A stretch of DNA of 64,000 bases from Neovahlkampfia damariscottae (taxonomy: Eukaryota > Heterolobosea > Selenaionea > Neovahlkampfiida > Neovahlkampfiidae). The stretch lies in NCBI GenBank assembly GCA_016618085.1, contig JABLTG010000028.1, positions 1-64,000 of the forward strand. The letters are read 5' to 3'. A program made the position numbers and the translations under genes. Position 1 is the stretch's first letter, and each line of letters starts with the position of its first letter. Of the stretch, positions 42,911 through 54,891 are shown in pieces. The notes below the pieces were generated by a model. That model was not told the DNA's origin. It made no database searches and saw only the letters and a list, made by a program, of their open reading frames with translations.

Positions 42911-43060
42911 ATGAGTAGTAAAATGAAATTTGGAACAATTATCCTTTTGACAATATGTGCTTTGATAATGCCAAGACTAATTATTAGTGCAATGCAACTC
43001 GTAGATAGTCTAGTTTGCACGATAATGCATGGAAAAGAAATATGTGAATTATTTGAATAA
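42911..43060 (+). CDS. Possible small membrane or secreted peptide (49 aa)
   Basis: The frame from ATG 42911 (MSSKMKFGTIILLTICALIM) is hydrophobic through residue 28 and ends in a polar stretch with two Cys (VCTIMHGKEICELFE). That is compatible with a signal peptide plus mini-peptide or a single membrane anchor. It has no CCAAT box close by, and its 3' end lies only a few bases from the end of the next, convergent gene. Low to moderate support. Confidence 0.3.
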   Translation: MSSKMKFGTIILLTICALIMPRLIISAMQLVDSLVCTIMHGKEICELFE

Positions 43061-43066
43061 AATTTA

Positions 43067-43389
43067 TTATAATTCTGTCTTTTTATCGTAACTGATGTCC
43101 AGAAACAATGAACGAATCTCATGAAACTTTTCTGTACACGAGCGAAGTAATTGAGCTTGATATGTGACACCAAACATTATTATTTTATTTCCTTTTTTAT
43201 AATCTATAATTGATTGTGTTATTTGCCGGCGAATGCTCATTTCGTTTCCTTTCGTGAAATAAACAATATAATATCCATCTACATTAGCTACCATGGTTAA
43301 TGAATCTTTGAGGTTATAGACTCCAGTTGAAAAAAGTGGAAATAAAATTTACTTGAAATTATAGTTGAGTTTGGATCGACAGAATACAT
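43067..43389 (-). CDS. Small longin/roadblock-like protein, unassigned (about 96 aa)
   Basis: Two exons from ATG 43389 (MYSVDPNSTIISVYNLKDSL) joined by a 33-base intron near 43319-43351. The protein reads as an alternating beta-alpha fold: VANVDGYYIVYFTKGNE (strands), SIRRQITQSIIDYKK (helix), NKIIMFGVTY (strand), SCTEKFHEIRSLFL (helix). The pattern recalls small longin or roadblock/LC7 trafficking subunits, but there is no decisive motif. No signal peptide. Confidence 0.45.
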
Positions 43390-43402
43390 TCTATGTAAAT
43401 GC

Positions 43403-43603
43403 TTATTTTTCTTTGTTTTCAGTCACAGTCATTTCATCAAATTCTTTCACCAAATTGTTAAATTCTTTTTTTGAATGTTTTTTTGATTTTTTTTTTCTTG
43501 TTTTTCTTTGCTTTTCAATTTTTTTTTCTTTCTTATTTTTTCTTTTGTTCTTTGGTTTTGCAGACTCTCTAAATAAAATATGTTCATCTTTTTCTTTCAC
43601 CAT
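43403..43603 (-). CDS. Small Lys/Arg-rich protein (66 aa)
   Basis: From ATG 43603 (MVKEKDEHILFRESAKPKNK); an ATTGG box lies about 20-25 bases upstream. The middle is almost wholly basic (KRKNKKEKKIEKQRKTRKKK) and the C-terminus is a short amphipathic helix (FNNLVKEFDEM). It looks like a nucleolar or RNA-binding small protein. Similar in style to the 47-residue gene at 34564. Confidence 0.5.
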   Translation of the reverse strand: MVKEKDEHILFRESAKPKNKRKNKKEKKIEKQRKTRKKKSKKHSKKEFNNLVKEFDEMTVTENKEK

Positions 43604-43649
43604 CCTTTGGTTCAAATAAAATTGACCAATGAACAAAAAACTTTTATTG

Positions 43650-46600
43650 TTAGATCAATTCAATCAAATTTAATAATTCTATTTCATTTATTTTCTGATT
43701 ATCACTCAATTTTTTTAAAATCTCTATTTTCTGTTCGTCATTCAGAAAAAGATATAATTTCAAGAATTCACTATCAACCACAAAACATGAATCTGAAGAC
43801 TCACTTGACCGATATTTATGATGTGAATTTCCCAAAACCATTTTAAGTTTCACATCAGAAGATGATAATATTTCTAAAAACTCCTCCAATTGATGTAAAA
43901 TATTGTATTCATTTTTTGAAATTTCTGTGAACTTGATAATTGATCCACACATCGTTCCACAAAAAAAACTAAATCGTTCAACTTGAAAAATTTGTTAGAT
44001 AACTTGATTTACTTTCTGAGTTGAAATTTAATTGACTTTCAAGAAAATTCATTGATCCAATTTTTCTATTTGGAGACGAGAATCTCTTTAATTTCAAACA
44101 AGTTTCACCAATATTATAAAATGATGAAGGAACAAGTTCATTGTTTTCCAAATTTAAAGAAAAGATATTTCCTTCTCTGTCTGTTCCAACAACAAAATCA
44201 TCATTGACCAAAATACAAGATGATCCTAATCTGGATATAATGTCTCCTTGAATGAATTTTAATTTTTTTTCTTTTTCTTCAAGTTGGAATAAAATCACTG
44301 AATCATATTCATCACTAATACAAATTCTATTTTCTCCACAACTAATACTGCGAATGAAATTCTTTGTTGAACTCACGCAGAAAATATCAAATTCATCAGA
44401 AAAAGTTAGAACCATAATTGTCTTCCCTGCAGAGCATACAATATATCTATCAAATTAATGAAATTTTTGGAATTACTTTGATTGGTAAATTTCAATGCAA
44501 AAAACAACTCCAGGTAGGTTGAAGCATTCAATTTCTTCAAATTGGAATGTTGATTTCTTTTGGAACTTTGACTTGTTCTCATTGATTTTCAAAATTCTGA
44601 TATTTCCTGTATCAAATTCATTTGATTTTTTTTCTTTTTGTTGACTTCCTAAAAGTAAATATTGATTATCTTCATGTTCAAATACTAAAGTTATTCAATT
44701 AGAAAAATTGATATTTCCTACAACATTGTGAAAAAAAAGTCTCATCTTCTTCTGCTTTCAAAATTTCTTTGATTTCATTTTCAATCAAATCTACCATCAA
44801 AACAGAATTTCCTTTCAAAAGAAATGAAATAGGTGAATCCTTTTTAGATAAAATTCTATTACACATCTAGATGATTTAATTCTCTTAGTTTGCTTACTTT
44901 ATCAGTTTCATATTCTTTAATTGACATCACAGAAAGTGAATTTATTGTATATATTTGAACAGAATCTAATACATTTAAAATACCATTTTCATATTCTTCA
45001 ATAGATATTGGTTTGACCAATCCAACCTCATAGACGTTTAATTTTATTTTTGATTTTTACTTCTTCAATATTTAAACGATTAATGTTGAATTTATTCAAT
45101 TTTTCATCATTTGAAACTAACCATGAATTGTTGCTTGTTGCTAATACTTGTTTTCCATTTTGATATAAATTTTCAGTCAATGTTAGAGCAATTGGATGAT
45201 CTCCGATTTTCTTTTTCATGAAATTCATTAATTGTACAGATCCCGAAGTCAATGAACAATCAAATGATAATAAATTCCCATCTCGCAATCCAATGAATAA
45301 AACATTTCTCTTTGGAAATTTTGAAAATAGAATAGACTGAGGAATAGAAGAATCTTCTTTTAAATAATCATTCAAATTGATTTTTGATATCAAATTGAAG
45401 TTCTTTGAATCTAAAAACAAGATTGAGTCTGAATAGGTACCAAGAATTATATAATTTTCAAATTCATTCCTTAATTGTTAAATTAATAAAAATTCAAACG
45501 AGAAGTGAACACAACTTATTTGTTGTTCAATACTTTTCATATTCTCCTCAACTAACACATAACCACTGGATGTAAAATTTTGATTTTCTGCTTACTCATT
45601 TTTGGATATAAAATTTAACATCAACAAGTTGTCTTTGTTATCACACAATACAATTATATTCCCAGAAATTGATGATAAAGTAATTTTTTCTTTCGATTTC
45701 CAACAACATAGAATTTTACCATTATACTCTTTTTCATTTTCACATTCAATAATGATGACTTTTTCTTCAGTTATTTGAACATACACATTTTCTTTGATGT
45801 GTCCAGCTTCAATTGTTGCTGAATTAGTTTCAAAACAAGAATTGAAACTAACATCTTCTATTTGTGAATCTAGTGATCCCATAATTCTAGTTTCAGATAT
45901 AAAACTCATCACGATGAATTTGTTGAAGCTACCATGTTCTTTTGAGCTTTGAGATAGTGTCCAAAGTCCATTCACACTGAAATCAGTTAAAAACTATCAA
46001 AATTGATAACCTTTTGTAATTTGGTTCTGACTTTAAAACTGAATTTACAATCAATCCCTTTTGAATCAATTTTAATTTTTTTTCTGTTTTTGATGGGCAT
46101 CCTCCAACTGAAACTAAAAATTCATTTTCATTTTCATTCATTAATTCAATATCTATTATTGGAGCAATATTTTGTGTTGTAGAAACTAATTCTGTTGTAT
46201 AATCATCAAAATCTAATGAATAAATTTTTCCGTCTCCATTTCTACTTGAACAAAAGACAAAATGACAATCATCAGATTCATTCAACTTCATTATGATATT
46301 GTATGGGTTCGATGAATTTAATTCTTTGAGTGGAATAATTTTCAGTTTTTCTTCTTCAATATCCACGATAAATTGTTTTCCATTTTCCACTGAAATCAAT
46401 AGTTGTTCATTTTTTTTGTTGAAGAGTTCCCATGAATAGCCAGTGACTAACAATTCTATGAATCATTTAATCAAGAATTATAATACCAAATTGTTCAATA
46501 ATCGAACATTCGTCGATTAATTTCAATTCTTTGTTGATCATTTTGAGAAACAAAATCTTTGAACCTTTGAAAGCAATTAATCCATCATTCATAAATGGAA

Positions 46601-47690
46601 TTGAGGTGATTTTATCGATTAAAATTGATTTTTCAAAAACATCTGATGGTTTTGAATAAAAATATGAAGTCAAAGAAAAATTTTTGAATGTTAAATCTCC
46701 TTGTAAAATACGGACTTCATTTTCATCCTCTTGTTGACTAAAAAATAAAAAAATAAGAATATGAGTACTTTGTGATTAAAAAAACCATTGAAAAAGTGTC
46801 CTTTTCACCATTTTTCATTTCTATGTCCCAAATGGAATGTGGGATTGTCAAAGCATGTTGCTATTTATTGTCATGTGAATTAATAATTTTTTACTTTTTC
46901 AATAGTCAATAAATCTTCATTAAAATAAAAAATTGACCCTGATTTGTTGAAATTTGTCACTAAAATTAAATTCTTTTCATCAAGAACAGAGAGTTTCCAT
47001 CCAAAATTTGAACGAATAGAATCTGTTTCTGTGTTGAGACTAATTTGATTTATCACTAAAAATCTGTTTATATTCGTATCATATTCAAGTAAACTCAAGT
47101 TATTCTCTCCCATCAACAACAAAAAGTCCTTTTTGGTTGGTTAATTTTTTTTTTTGTTTACTTTGTTATTTTTTTTTGAATAAATTTTACGGATAATTTG
47201 TCCACTTCCGAATAAAAATTGATCACTTACAATATTTAACGTGTCATTTTCAAAAAAGGATAGCTCTAAAGTATTTTCCTTTTAATTGTTTAATTATTTC
47301 ATCGTTTTACTTTTAACAAGACAATATATTTCTGATCTTCAATTGTAATTTTTTCAGCATGTTTGATTACGTTGCTTTTTGAAATATATGAAGACTTGAG
47401 GTAAACAGAAAACATGTAAGCGCTTTTGAATGTCCAATGAAAATGCTTCTTGAAAATGCTTCTTCAATTATTACTTCATTTGTATCAAAATTCCATTTTC
47501 CAAAATTATATTTTTTCCCATGATTATTAACTTTCAACCATTTTATCATCTTAAATTTTTAAAAATGAATGAAACTTACTCCTTCAACTGATCTTGGATC
47601 ACAAATAGAAATTTTTGAAATGAATAATTCTGAAACCTAACTCAAAACAAGAACCAGTTTTTTTTCACTGAATATTCATATTCATACCAA
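43650..47690 (-). CDS. DDB1/CPSF-A-like three-propeller protein, many exons
   Basis: At least twelve exons with short introns read from about 47690 down to 43650; the exact first exon is unresolved. Diagnostic blocks are: IIDIELMNENENEFLVSVGGCPSK and LKLIQKGLIVN (the propeller-C lead of DDB1); NGLWTLS then FIVMSFISETRIMG; IPQSILFSKFPKRNVLFIGLRDGNLLSFD; YLLLGSQQ...GNIRILKI; SSCILVNDDFVVGTDREGNIFSL; and a C-terminal helical domain MCGSIIKFTEISKNEYNILHQLEEFL with NHHKYRSS. DDB1 links substrates to Cullin-4 ubiquitin ligase; CPSF160 and SF3B3 are relatives. The order and wording are closest to DDB1, but divergence is high and no functional claim is safe. Confidence 0.65.
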
Positions 47691-47751
47691 TAATTATTCT
47701 TGAAAAAATTGTCCAATTAAATCAGATCAATTTTAATCTTCAACACAAACA

Positions 47752-49889
47752 ATGGACAATTGGCTGAAAACTACATCTTCTTGGTTAAATCAAACGGTGA
47801 GTCAACAATTAACTCCCAAAGAAGAAAAAGGAAAAGAAAAAAAAGTTGATTTTGATGTTTCAAATTTGGATGAACAAGAAATTCCAATTTATGATGAGAC
47901 ACCAGAAAGTAAAAAACAAATTGAAGAAGAAGAGATACTGATTGAAAATGATCCATTTGAAGAAATCAAAAAAGTGGAAGAAGAAGAATTTGCAAAACAA
48001 CAACAACTTGAAGAAAAAAAAGTTGAAACAGAAAAAGTTGAAGAAAATGAAGATGTAAAAACAGAAAATAAAACAGAAGAAAAAGTTGTTGTAAATAAAA
48101 TTGAAGAAAAAAAACTGGGCATTGCAGAAAATCCAGTTGCAAAAATTTTAAAAAAAAAACTTGAAGAGTAAGAAAAGTATTGCACATTAAAAAAAAAAGA
48201 ACCATCAATACAAATAAAAAATTAAATGAAAGATTGAAAGAAAAAGAAAAATTAATTAAAGAATCAGCCAAAATACGTGAAGACAATGTAACTCTCACAA
48301 GAAAATACAAAGATTTGAAATCAGAATGTGATGTTTATAAAAGTGAATTGAATTCTATTCAAGATGAATTTTCAGTCAGATTAGATAAAGAAGAAAAAAA
48401 ATCTCAACAATTGAGAAAAGAAAGAGATACTCTAAAGACCAAGTTGGAAGATAACTCAGAAAACTTAAAACTTTTACAAACTATTAAAGAAAAAGAACAG
48501 GATTATAATGAATTATTGGATGAAGGAACTAAGTTATCAAAGAAAATTCATCAAATGGAAGAATTAGTTAAAAAAACAAGAGTAAAAGTCAATGAAGGTG
48601 AAGAAAAGATCAAAGAATTGACTAAAGAGAATACAACATTATCAACACAATTGAAAGAAAAACAAACTCAAATTGATCATCATGTGACTAATGAAAAACA
48701 TACTTCAAAAAAATTACAACAAACTTCAACAATACAACAAGATTTTGAAAATTTGAAGAAAGAAAACACAAAACTATCATCTGATTTTGAAAAAATGAAA
48801 AATGAAAATGTCGAACTAAATTCAAAAATTTTGAGTTTAAAGAGTCAATACTCATCTGAAGAAAAAGAAAAATTTCAAACATTAGTTGAAAATTATGAAA
48901 AGGAGAAAGAAGAATATGAGAGAACTATTAAAACATTGGAAAAATTAATTATTTCAAATAAAAAAGAAGCAGAATCAAAACAAAGTGAATTAAAAACTGA
49001 AATTGAATCATTCATTTCAAAATATGCGCAGTCTGAATCAAAAAATGAAGATTTAGTCACAAATGTTCCAAGTTACACAAGACCTTTGTTGGAACAAATT
49101 TCAGTCTTGGAATCTGCTGCGATATCAAAAGAAAACTCATGGAAACAAGAAAGAAAGAATTATGAAAATCAATTGAAAATTCTTCAAAATAATATCAAAA
49201 TATCAAATAGAGATAAGAATAAATTTGAAAATGCATTGAATGAATTGAAGAACTCAATGGAAATCAAAGAGAATCACATCAAAAATGTTAATGAAAAAAT
49301 CAAAATATTTGAAAATGAGAATGCTCTGATAAAGAAAGAGATGATTGAAAAAGAAAAATCTCATGAAGTTTTATCTGAAAAGTATTCAAATTTAAATCAA
49401 GAATTTGAAGAATTGACAAATAAATTCATCAAATTGCAAGAAGAAAGAAATTCACTTCAAATGAAGTTATCAAATCAACTTGAAATATCTTCAAATGTAT
49501 CACCATCAAGTCCTAAATTTGAGATGCCTCCAAGTCCTAAATATTTAAAGAATGAAAGAAAAAATGGAAATGTTTATCAATTAGAAGAGAAAGTTAGAAT
49601 TTTGCAATCTCAAATTGAATCACTTTTATTACAAAATTCAGAATTAGAAAAGGTTAAGGAACAATTGTCTGAAGATTTAATTAAATGTAATACTAAAAAT
49701 AATACATTGGAAAGTGATTTGAAACAATTCAATGAAGAGAAACAAGAGTATCAAACATTGAAAAAAAGACATACAGCAGCATTAGAAATAATTGGTGAAA
49801 AGGAAGATATTATCGCTGAAATGGAACAAGAATTCAATGAAGTAAAAGAAATGTTCAGAAATCAAATTGATCAATTATTAAAAAAATAA
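47752..49889 (+). CDS. TMF1: TMF-like golgin (coiled-coil protein)
   Basis: Two exons, intron 48168-48199. The start MDNWLKTTSSWLNQTVSQ resembles the amphipathic N-terminus of TMF/golgin family proteins. Residues 30-130 are acidic and low-complexity; about 500 residues of heptad-rich coiled coil follow. The last 45 residues (RHTAALEIIGEKEDIIAEME, then EVKEMFRNQIDQLLKK) match the conserved C-terminal TMF/TATA-modulatory-factor domain that binds Rab6. TMF tethers vesicles at the Golgi. SPSSPKF and PPSPKYL near residue 560 are possible phosphorylation sites. CCAAT lies about 40 bases upstream. Confidence 0.75.
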
Positions 49890-50005
49890 AATTTACAACC
49901 AATCATCAACTTCTTCTTCCAAACAGTTTTTATTGGATAAAAAAATTCAACCAATAATCTATTTTTATAACTTCCCAACGTTAACTTGAACAACTAGAAA
50001 AAAAA

Positions 50006-51516
50006 ATGTTTGGTGGTGGAAGCAGCTCTAAATTTGATAAAAACATCTTGTAAATATACTATTGTTCATTCTAATATTCAAATAGAAAATCCAACTTAAA
50101 AATGAGTACAACAAGGATAAACCTTCATAAAAATAAAAAAACAAATTCAATAAAAATACAAAAAAGAGAAGCAGCTCAATTAATGGCAAAACAAAAAGAT
50201 GAAAGTGCCAGAATTAAAGTTGAAAATATAATTCGTGAAGATTATGCAATTGAAGCACTCGAAATTATTGAATTATTCGTAGAACTTTTACTCTCAAGAA
50301 TTCAAGTTATAGTAGAATCAAAAACATGTCCACATGATTTAAAAGAAGCAATAACCACGATGTGTTACGCAGCGACAAGACTTGAAATTAAAGAGTTTGG
50401 AAACATCAGAGACGAGTTTGCAAAGAAATTTGGAAAAGACTTTGTGAGAAACGCAGCTGAAAATAAGGTAACAAAAAAAGAAATATTTAAAAATCATAGG
50501 ATCTTTCTGTTAATCAACGTGTTATGTTTAAATTAGGTGTTAAAGTACCAGAACCATATCTATGCGTACAATACATGAAAGAAATAGCAGCAGAAAACAA
50601 TGTGCAATGGGATGACTCAAGCATGACTGCTACTGTTGAAACATCGATGGGTTTGAATCCACAACAACAACAACAACAAAATATTCATCCTTCATTCAAT
50701 CAAAATGTAAATCCATACTCACAACAACAACAACAACAACAACAAAATCAACAACCAACATTCACACAAAATGATTTTGAGTCTAAACTTGATCCTATTC
50801 AATATGTTAATGAATTAAAAAAGAAACAAAATGAAGTTAAAAGTTCAGGATATCAAGTGAATTTTAATCCACAATCCGATCCACACCAAGTACCAAGTTT
50901 TATTACAAGTGGAAATCCAAATGTTTTTCAAAATGAATATGACAATTTAAATGAACAAGAATTATCTTTACAACAACAACAATTAAAAGATTTAATGAAA
51001 AAACAACAAGAATCAGATCAATTGAAAAAGTTACAACAACAACAACAACACAATCAAACACATGACTTTTTTCAACCAGCTCCAACTCAAAATGAATTTG
51101 TTGATTTTGATGATTTAAAAAGTCAATTACAAGATCAAAATAGACAAAGTATTTCAAATTTATCAAAAAATAAACAACAAGATTTGGGATATAATCCAAG
51201 TCAATCCATGATAGACTTTGAAAAAGAAATGAGTAATTTAGGTGTTAAAACAAAAACAACAGAAACATCAAATGATTTATTGGATTTTGAAAATCAACTT
51301 AATAAATTTAATGAACCAAAACCAATTCCAAAAAATGCTGAACAAAATTTTGCACCATTTGAACCATCAACAAATCCATTTGAAGAAATGCAATTTGATC
51401 AAAAAAAAACACAAAAAGAAGAACCAAAATTTGTTGATGAATTTAGTGGTTTTGATGAAGGCATGGATTTTGATGATCTTCAATCAAGATTTGAAAGTTT
51501 AAAAAATCGAGAATAA
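50006..51516 (+). CDS. IST1: IST1 (ESCRT-III regulator)
   Basis: Three exons, introns 50050-50085 and 50468-50499. The N-terminal domain MFGGGSSSKFDKNIL...REAAQLMAKQKDESARIKVENIIREDYAIEALEIIELFVELLL is a clear IST1/DUF292 helical bundle. The middle is Gln/Asn-rich and disordered (several poly-Gln runs). The end GMDFDDLQSRFESLKNR is an MIT-interacting motif for Vps4. IST1 acts with ESCRT-III in membrane scission and tubule cutting at endosomes and in cytokinesis. The poly-Gln linker makes it longer than its animal counterpart, as in several protists. Confidence 0.92.
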
Positions 51517-51557
51517 ATTATTTATTTTAACCAATCATTTTCAATATTGAAGTGCAA

Positions 51558-51860
51558 ATGTTGAGAACAGAAGTTTTGAAAAATTATCGTCTTTTATTGA
51601 GGAAAGCACAATATTTTCCAAGTATGAACAAGGAAGGTATTATTCAAAGCATCAAAGAAGATTTCAGGACTTACAAAGATGAAGAAAATCCAAAAAGAGT
51701 TTCTGAACAAATTGAAATGGCTATGGGTGGAATGAAAAGACTTGATGAATATTTACAATCTTTTGTTGATAGTTCATCAATAAAACCTCATCATAAAAAT
51801 TTTGTTATTACTTTTGCAGATGAAGGTGACAAAGCTCAATGGAAATTCAAAATGACTTAA
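51558..51860 (+). CDS. LYR-motif mitochondrial protein (about 100 aa)
   Basis: From ATG 51558: MLRTEVLKNYRLLLRKAQYF carries the LYR-type signature (L-x-x-Y-R) in the first helix, followed by a second helix with a conserved Phe (IIQSIKEDFRTYKDEENP) and a third (QIEMAMGGMKRLDEYLQ). LYRM proteins bind the mitochondrial acyl carrier protein and assist iron-sulphur or respiratory-complex assembly. The exact member is unclear. A CCAATCA box lies at about 51530, 22-28 bases upstream. Confidence 0.75.
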   Translation: MLRTEVLKNYRLLLRKAQYFPSMNKEGIIQSIKEDFRTYKDEENPKRVSEQIEMAMGGMKRLDEYLQSFVDSSSIKPHHKNFVITFADEGDKAQWKFKMT

Positions 51861-51967
51861 GACTATGTAAAAAAAAAGAAAATTAAGTTTAAATTAAAAA
51901 ATAAAATAATTTTTTTCATTTCCTAAAAGGTTTATTTTGGTCCAATCAATTTGTTTTTTATTGATCA

Positions 51968-52762
51968 ATGTTTCGTTGGTTCACTGGTGCAAAAGAAGAT
52001 GAAGACACATCAAAATTAAATCCAAATCTTCAAAAATTAATAGACAAAACAATGGATGACTATAATCCACCAACAAAAGAAGAATTTGAAACATTTATAA
52101 AAGAAGTGTCATCAACTGAAGATTGGTCTTTGGTGGCAAAAAATGAAGTTGGAAGAATTTATAAACAACAATCAAAAATTTCCACCATAAATATAATTAA
52201 AGGAAATGTTGATTGGGAAGAAAAAGCAAGTGTCATTTTTGCATTATTAAAAGACGATGAGTTTTACATAAAATCATCCCAAGATTCATATTTTTTGGAT
52301 TGGAAATTGTTGGAAAAGATAGATGAAAATACTCACATTAGTTATTGTAAATCAAATTTTTTTTTCTAAATGTAAAAAAGACGCAGCATCAGCTCCTCTT
52401 GATGGATTGTTTTCTCCAAGAGATTTTGTAACTTTAAGGTCATATTATAAAATAAATGAAAATGAATATTCGGTATTATTAAGAAGCGTTGAACATCAAA
52501 AAGCTCCTGAAATGGACGGTAGAATCAGAGCACATGTATACTTGACTGGATATTATATCAAAGATACTGAACAAGGATGTAATTTATGGATGATGACTCA
52601 AGCAGATATACGAGGTTATATACCAGGATGGGTGGTGAGTTTCTCTCAAATTTTAACTTTTAATAGATTAATTGGGCTGCAAGTGTTTTTGCTCCTCAAC
52701 AATTTGAAAGATTGCATGGTGTGGTTCGAAAATATGCAAAAAGTATACAAGAAAATGAATAA
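51968..52762 (+). CDS. START-domain lipid-binding protein
   Basis: Three exons (introns of about 38 and 32 bases near 52347-52384 and 52636-52667). The start is MFRWFTGAKEDEDTSK. The domain order matches START: WSLVAKNEVGRIYKQ, STINIIKGNVDWEEKASVIFALLKD, SAPLDGLFSPRDFVTLRSYY, then GRIRAHVYLTGYYI...MMTQADIRGYIPGWVINWAASVFAPQQFERL, the last being the lid helix. START domains carry lipids such as phosphatidylcholine or sterols between membranes. Single-domain, cytosolic by appearance. CCAATCA lies about 25 bases before the start. Confidence 0.85.
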
Positions 52763-52795
52763 ATGAACATGATTAATTTTAAGCAACCAAAAAAT

Positions 52796-53820
52796 TTATT
52801 TGAGTTCTGGGAATGGAACACCAGTCTCTTTTTCACTGAAATCAAAGAATTTTTTTTGTTCATCTTTATCATGAGAATATGGTATAGATTCAGCAATATT
52901 ACAATCACTTAGATATAAACCACCTTTAGATTTCAATTCTGGATGTGCACAGGCAAAGACTGAAGTTGCTGCCCCTTGAGGAATTGATTTCATGAATAAA
53001 CTACCCAAGGTCATTCCAATACTCATGAAAGTTTCATTGTAACCAAGATCTCTCACCAATTCAGTTGCAATAACCCCAGGATGTAAACAATTCACGGTGA
53101 TTGGAATATTTAATTCTTCCATTCTTCTGTTCAATTCATAACTAAATAATATGTTTGCCAATTTGCTTTGAGCATAACTTTTGAATGGTGTGTAAGCTCC
53201 TTCCTTTTCCATGTAGATGTCTTCAAAAAGTATTCTTTTTTCACCCATTGTATGGCCAGTTGAACTTACATTGATGATTCTTCCTTCTTTATCTTTTTTG
53301 GCTGTTTCAACCATCAGAGGAAGTAGTTTCATTGTTAATCTAAAATGACCAAGATGATTAATTCCAATTTGATATTCAAAACCATCTTTTGTTGTCCATC
53401 TAAAAAAATTGGAATTTTTGACTTTGTTTTACCTTTCTTTAACACCCATCACACCTGCATTATTGAGTAAAATGTGTAAAGGTAAATCTAATTTTAAAAA
53501 TGCTTCAACAAATGCATCAATACTTTTGGAGTCACCAAGATCTAAAGCCATTCCAGTGAGCTTCAAATCTTTGTTTTCTTCCAACATTTCTTTGATTGCG
53601 TTATCCATTTTTTTAGTATCTCTACAAGCCATAATAACATTTGCTCCTCTGAGAGCTAACACTCTAGCAGATTCTTGTTTTTAATTCAATTTTTCTTACC
53701 TCTTCCAATTCCTGTGTTTGAACCTGTGACAATTATTGTTTTTCCTGTTAAATCTACACCTTTTGAAGCTTCTTCAGCTGTTGTTGATGAACCAAATCCG
53801 TTTGGTGAACCTTGACCCAT
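52796..53820 (-). CDS. Short-chain dehydrogenase, retinol-dehydrogenase/WWOX-like
   Basis: Three exons from ATG 53820 (MGQGSPNGFGSSTTAEEASK), introns near 53672-53699 and 53403-53434. Residues: cofactor loop IIVTGSNTGIGRESARVLALRG, ACRD (NADP preference), LLNNAG, catalytic Tyr-Lys in SYAQSKLANILFSYELNRR, and NCLHPGVIATELVR. This is the pattern of retinol dehydrogenase-like SDRs (RDH11-14, WWOX). It oxidises or reduces retinoids or steroids with NAD(P). Length of about 325 residues fits. A link with the carotenoid oxygenase 17 kb away is only a guess. Confidence 0.88.
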
Positions 53821-53867
53821 TTTATTTTTCCGTCGGAGTTAATTGACCAATCATGTGTTAAATATAA

Positions 53868-54668
53868 TCAAATTTCTTTATTTTTAACATTATCGTATAC
53901 TGAATCAATATATGAATCTTCAAATTTACAATCTGTCAACATTCCTCGATATTGAATTTTTGTAATTCTTTCTGAAGATTTTAATTTTCGAGAATGTAAA
54001 CTAACATTCAATAACAAAATGCTACTAACTAAATACCATACATCTTCATCATCCCTAAATCCCAAATATTCATTTACATTTTCTTCATAATATCTATCAC
54101 TAAACTCATACAAAAAAGGAACTGCACGTGATGTTTGTGAAGGTAACTTGATAAAATTCTTATCTAGAATAATTCTCAATTCATCAACAATAAATTTCTT
54201 ATTGTAATTGAAATTCTTGTAAAAATCTGATAAATAAACATATTTTTTATCAACTTTGTGCAAAAGTATTTCACTGACGATTTGAGGATCGAGTCCCTTT
54301 TGATTTTTAATGAAATATGAAACAGAAGCAGGTTTACTGTCTTCAATTATATTTGAATTGACTAAAATTTCAATGATATTGGAAATGTTGCCTTTTTGCT
54401 GAGAACATAATTGTGTAACTCCTTTCCATTTTTTCTTATAGCAATGGTAGAGCGAATAATCAACAAATTTGTCCTTTTTGAAAATAAAATTTAAGTTTCT
54501 TCTTTTGAAAAATTCTGTCCATAGGTAATCATTCATTGCAATTTTTTGAAATGATTTATTCACCAGCATAAAGTTCATACAATCTTCTGGATTCAAATAG
54601 GAGAGTATATTAATGTACAGATCATCAGAAAGTAAAGTTGATTCTTCTTTGTTTTGTCTTTGTCCCAT
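53868..54668 (-). CDS. F-box protein with Sec7 domain (FBXO8-like)
   Basis: Single exon from ATG 54668 (MGQRQNKEESTLLSDDLYIN). Residues 15-60 are an F-box (LYINILSYLNPEDCMNFMLVNKSFQKIAMNDYLW). Residues 100-240 match a Sec7 domain: VSYFIKNQKGLDPQIVSEIL, KYVYLSDFYKNFNYNKKFIVDELRIILD, DRYYEENVNEYLGFRDDEDVWYLVSSILLLNVSLHSRKLK. The glutamic finger (normally F-R-L-P-G-E-A-Q) reads KLPSQTSRA, so the exchange residue is absent. The same pairing occurs in animal FBXO8, which ubiquitinates Arf6 without exchanging nucleotide. Most likely an SCF-type regulator of Arf. Confidence 0.78.
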   Translation of the reverse strand: MGQRQNKEESTLLSDDLYINILSYLNPEDCMNFMLVNKSFQKIAMNDYLWTEFFKRRNLNFIFKKDKFVDYSLYHCYKKKWKGVTQLCSQQKGNISNIIEILVNSNIIEDSKPASVSYFIKNQKGLDPQIVSEILLHKVDKKYVYLSDFYKNFNYNKKFIVDELRIILDKNFIKLPSQTSRAVPFLYEFSDRYYEENVNEYLGFRDDEDVWYLVSSILLLNVSLHSRKLKSSERITKIQYRGMLTDCKFEDSYIDSVYDNVKNKEI

Positions 54669-54891
54669 TTTATCGGTTGTTGTTTGCAAAGAAAGTGGTT
54701 CTATTTATAACTGTAAAAGTTGATGTGTTGTCAAATTTTTGTTCATTGGTCAAAAAAAAATTGTCCAACAGATTAAAACTCGAAAGAAATGTCATGATTT
54801 TTATTAGCATGGACATTTCCTCGAAAATAAAAACTGATATCATTTTATTGGCCAAAACAGTTCAACCACAATTTTTCAGAAGGTGCAACTG

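Noticed and set aside
47889-48310. Two minus-strand Ser/Phe/Leu-rich frames
   Set aside because: They are antisense shadows of the acidic coiled-coil golgin gene.
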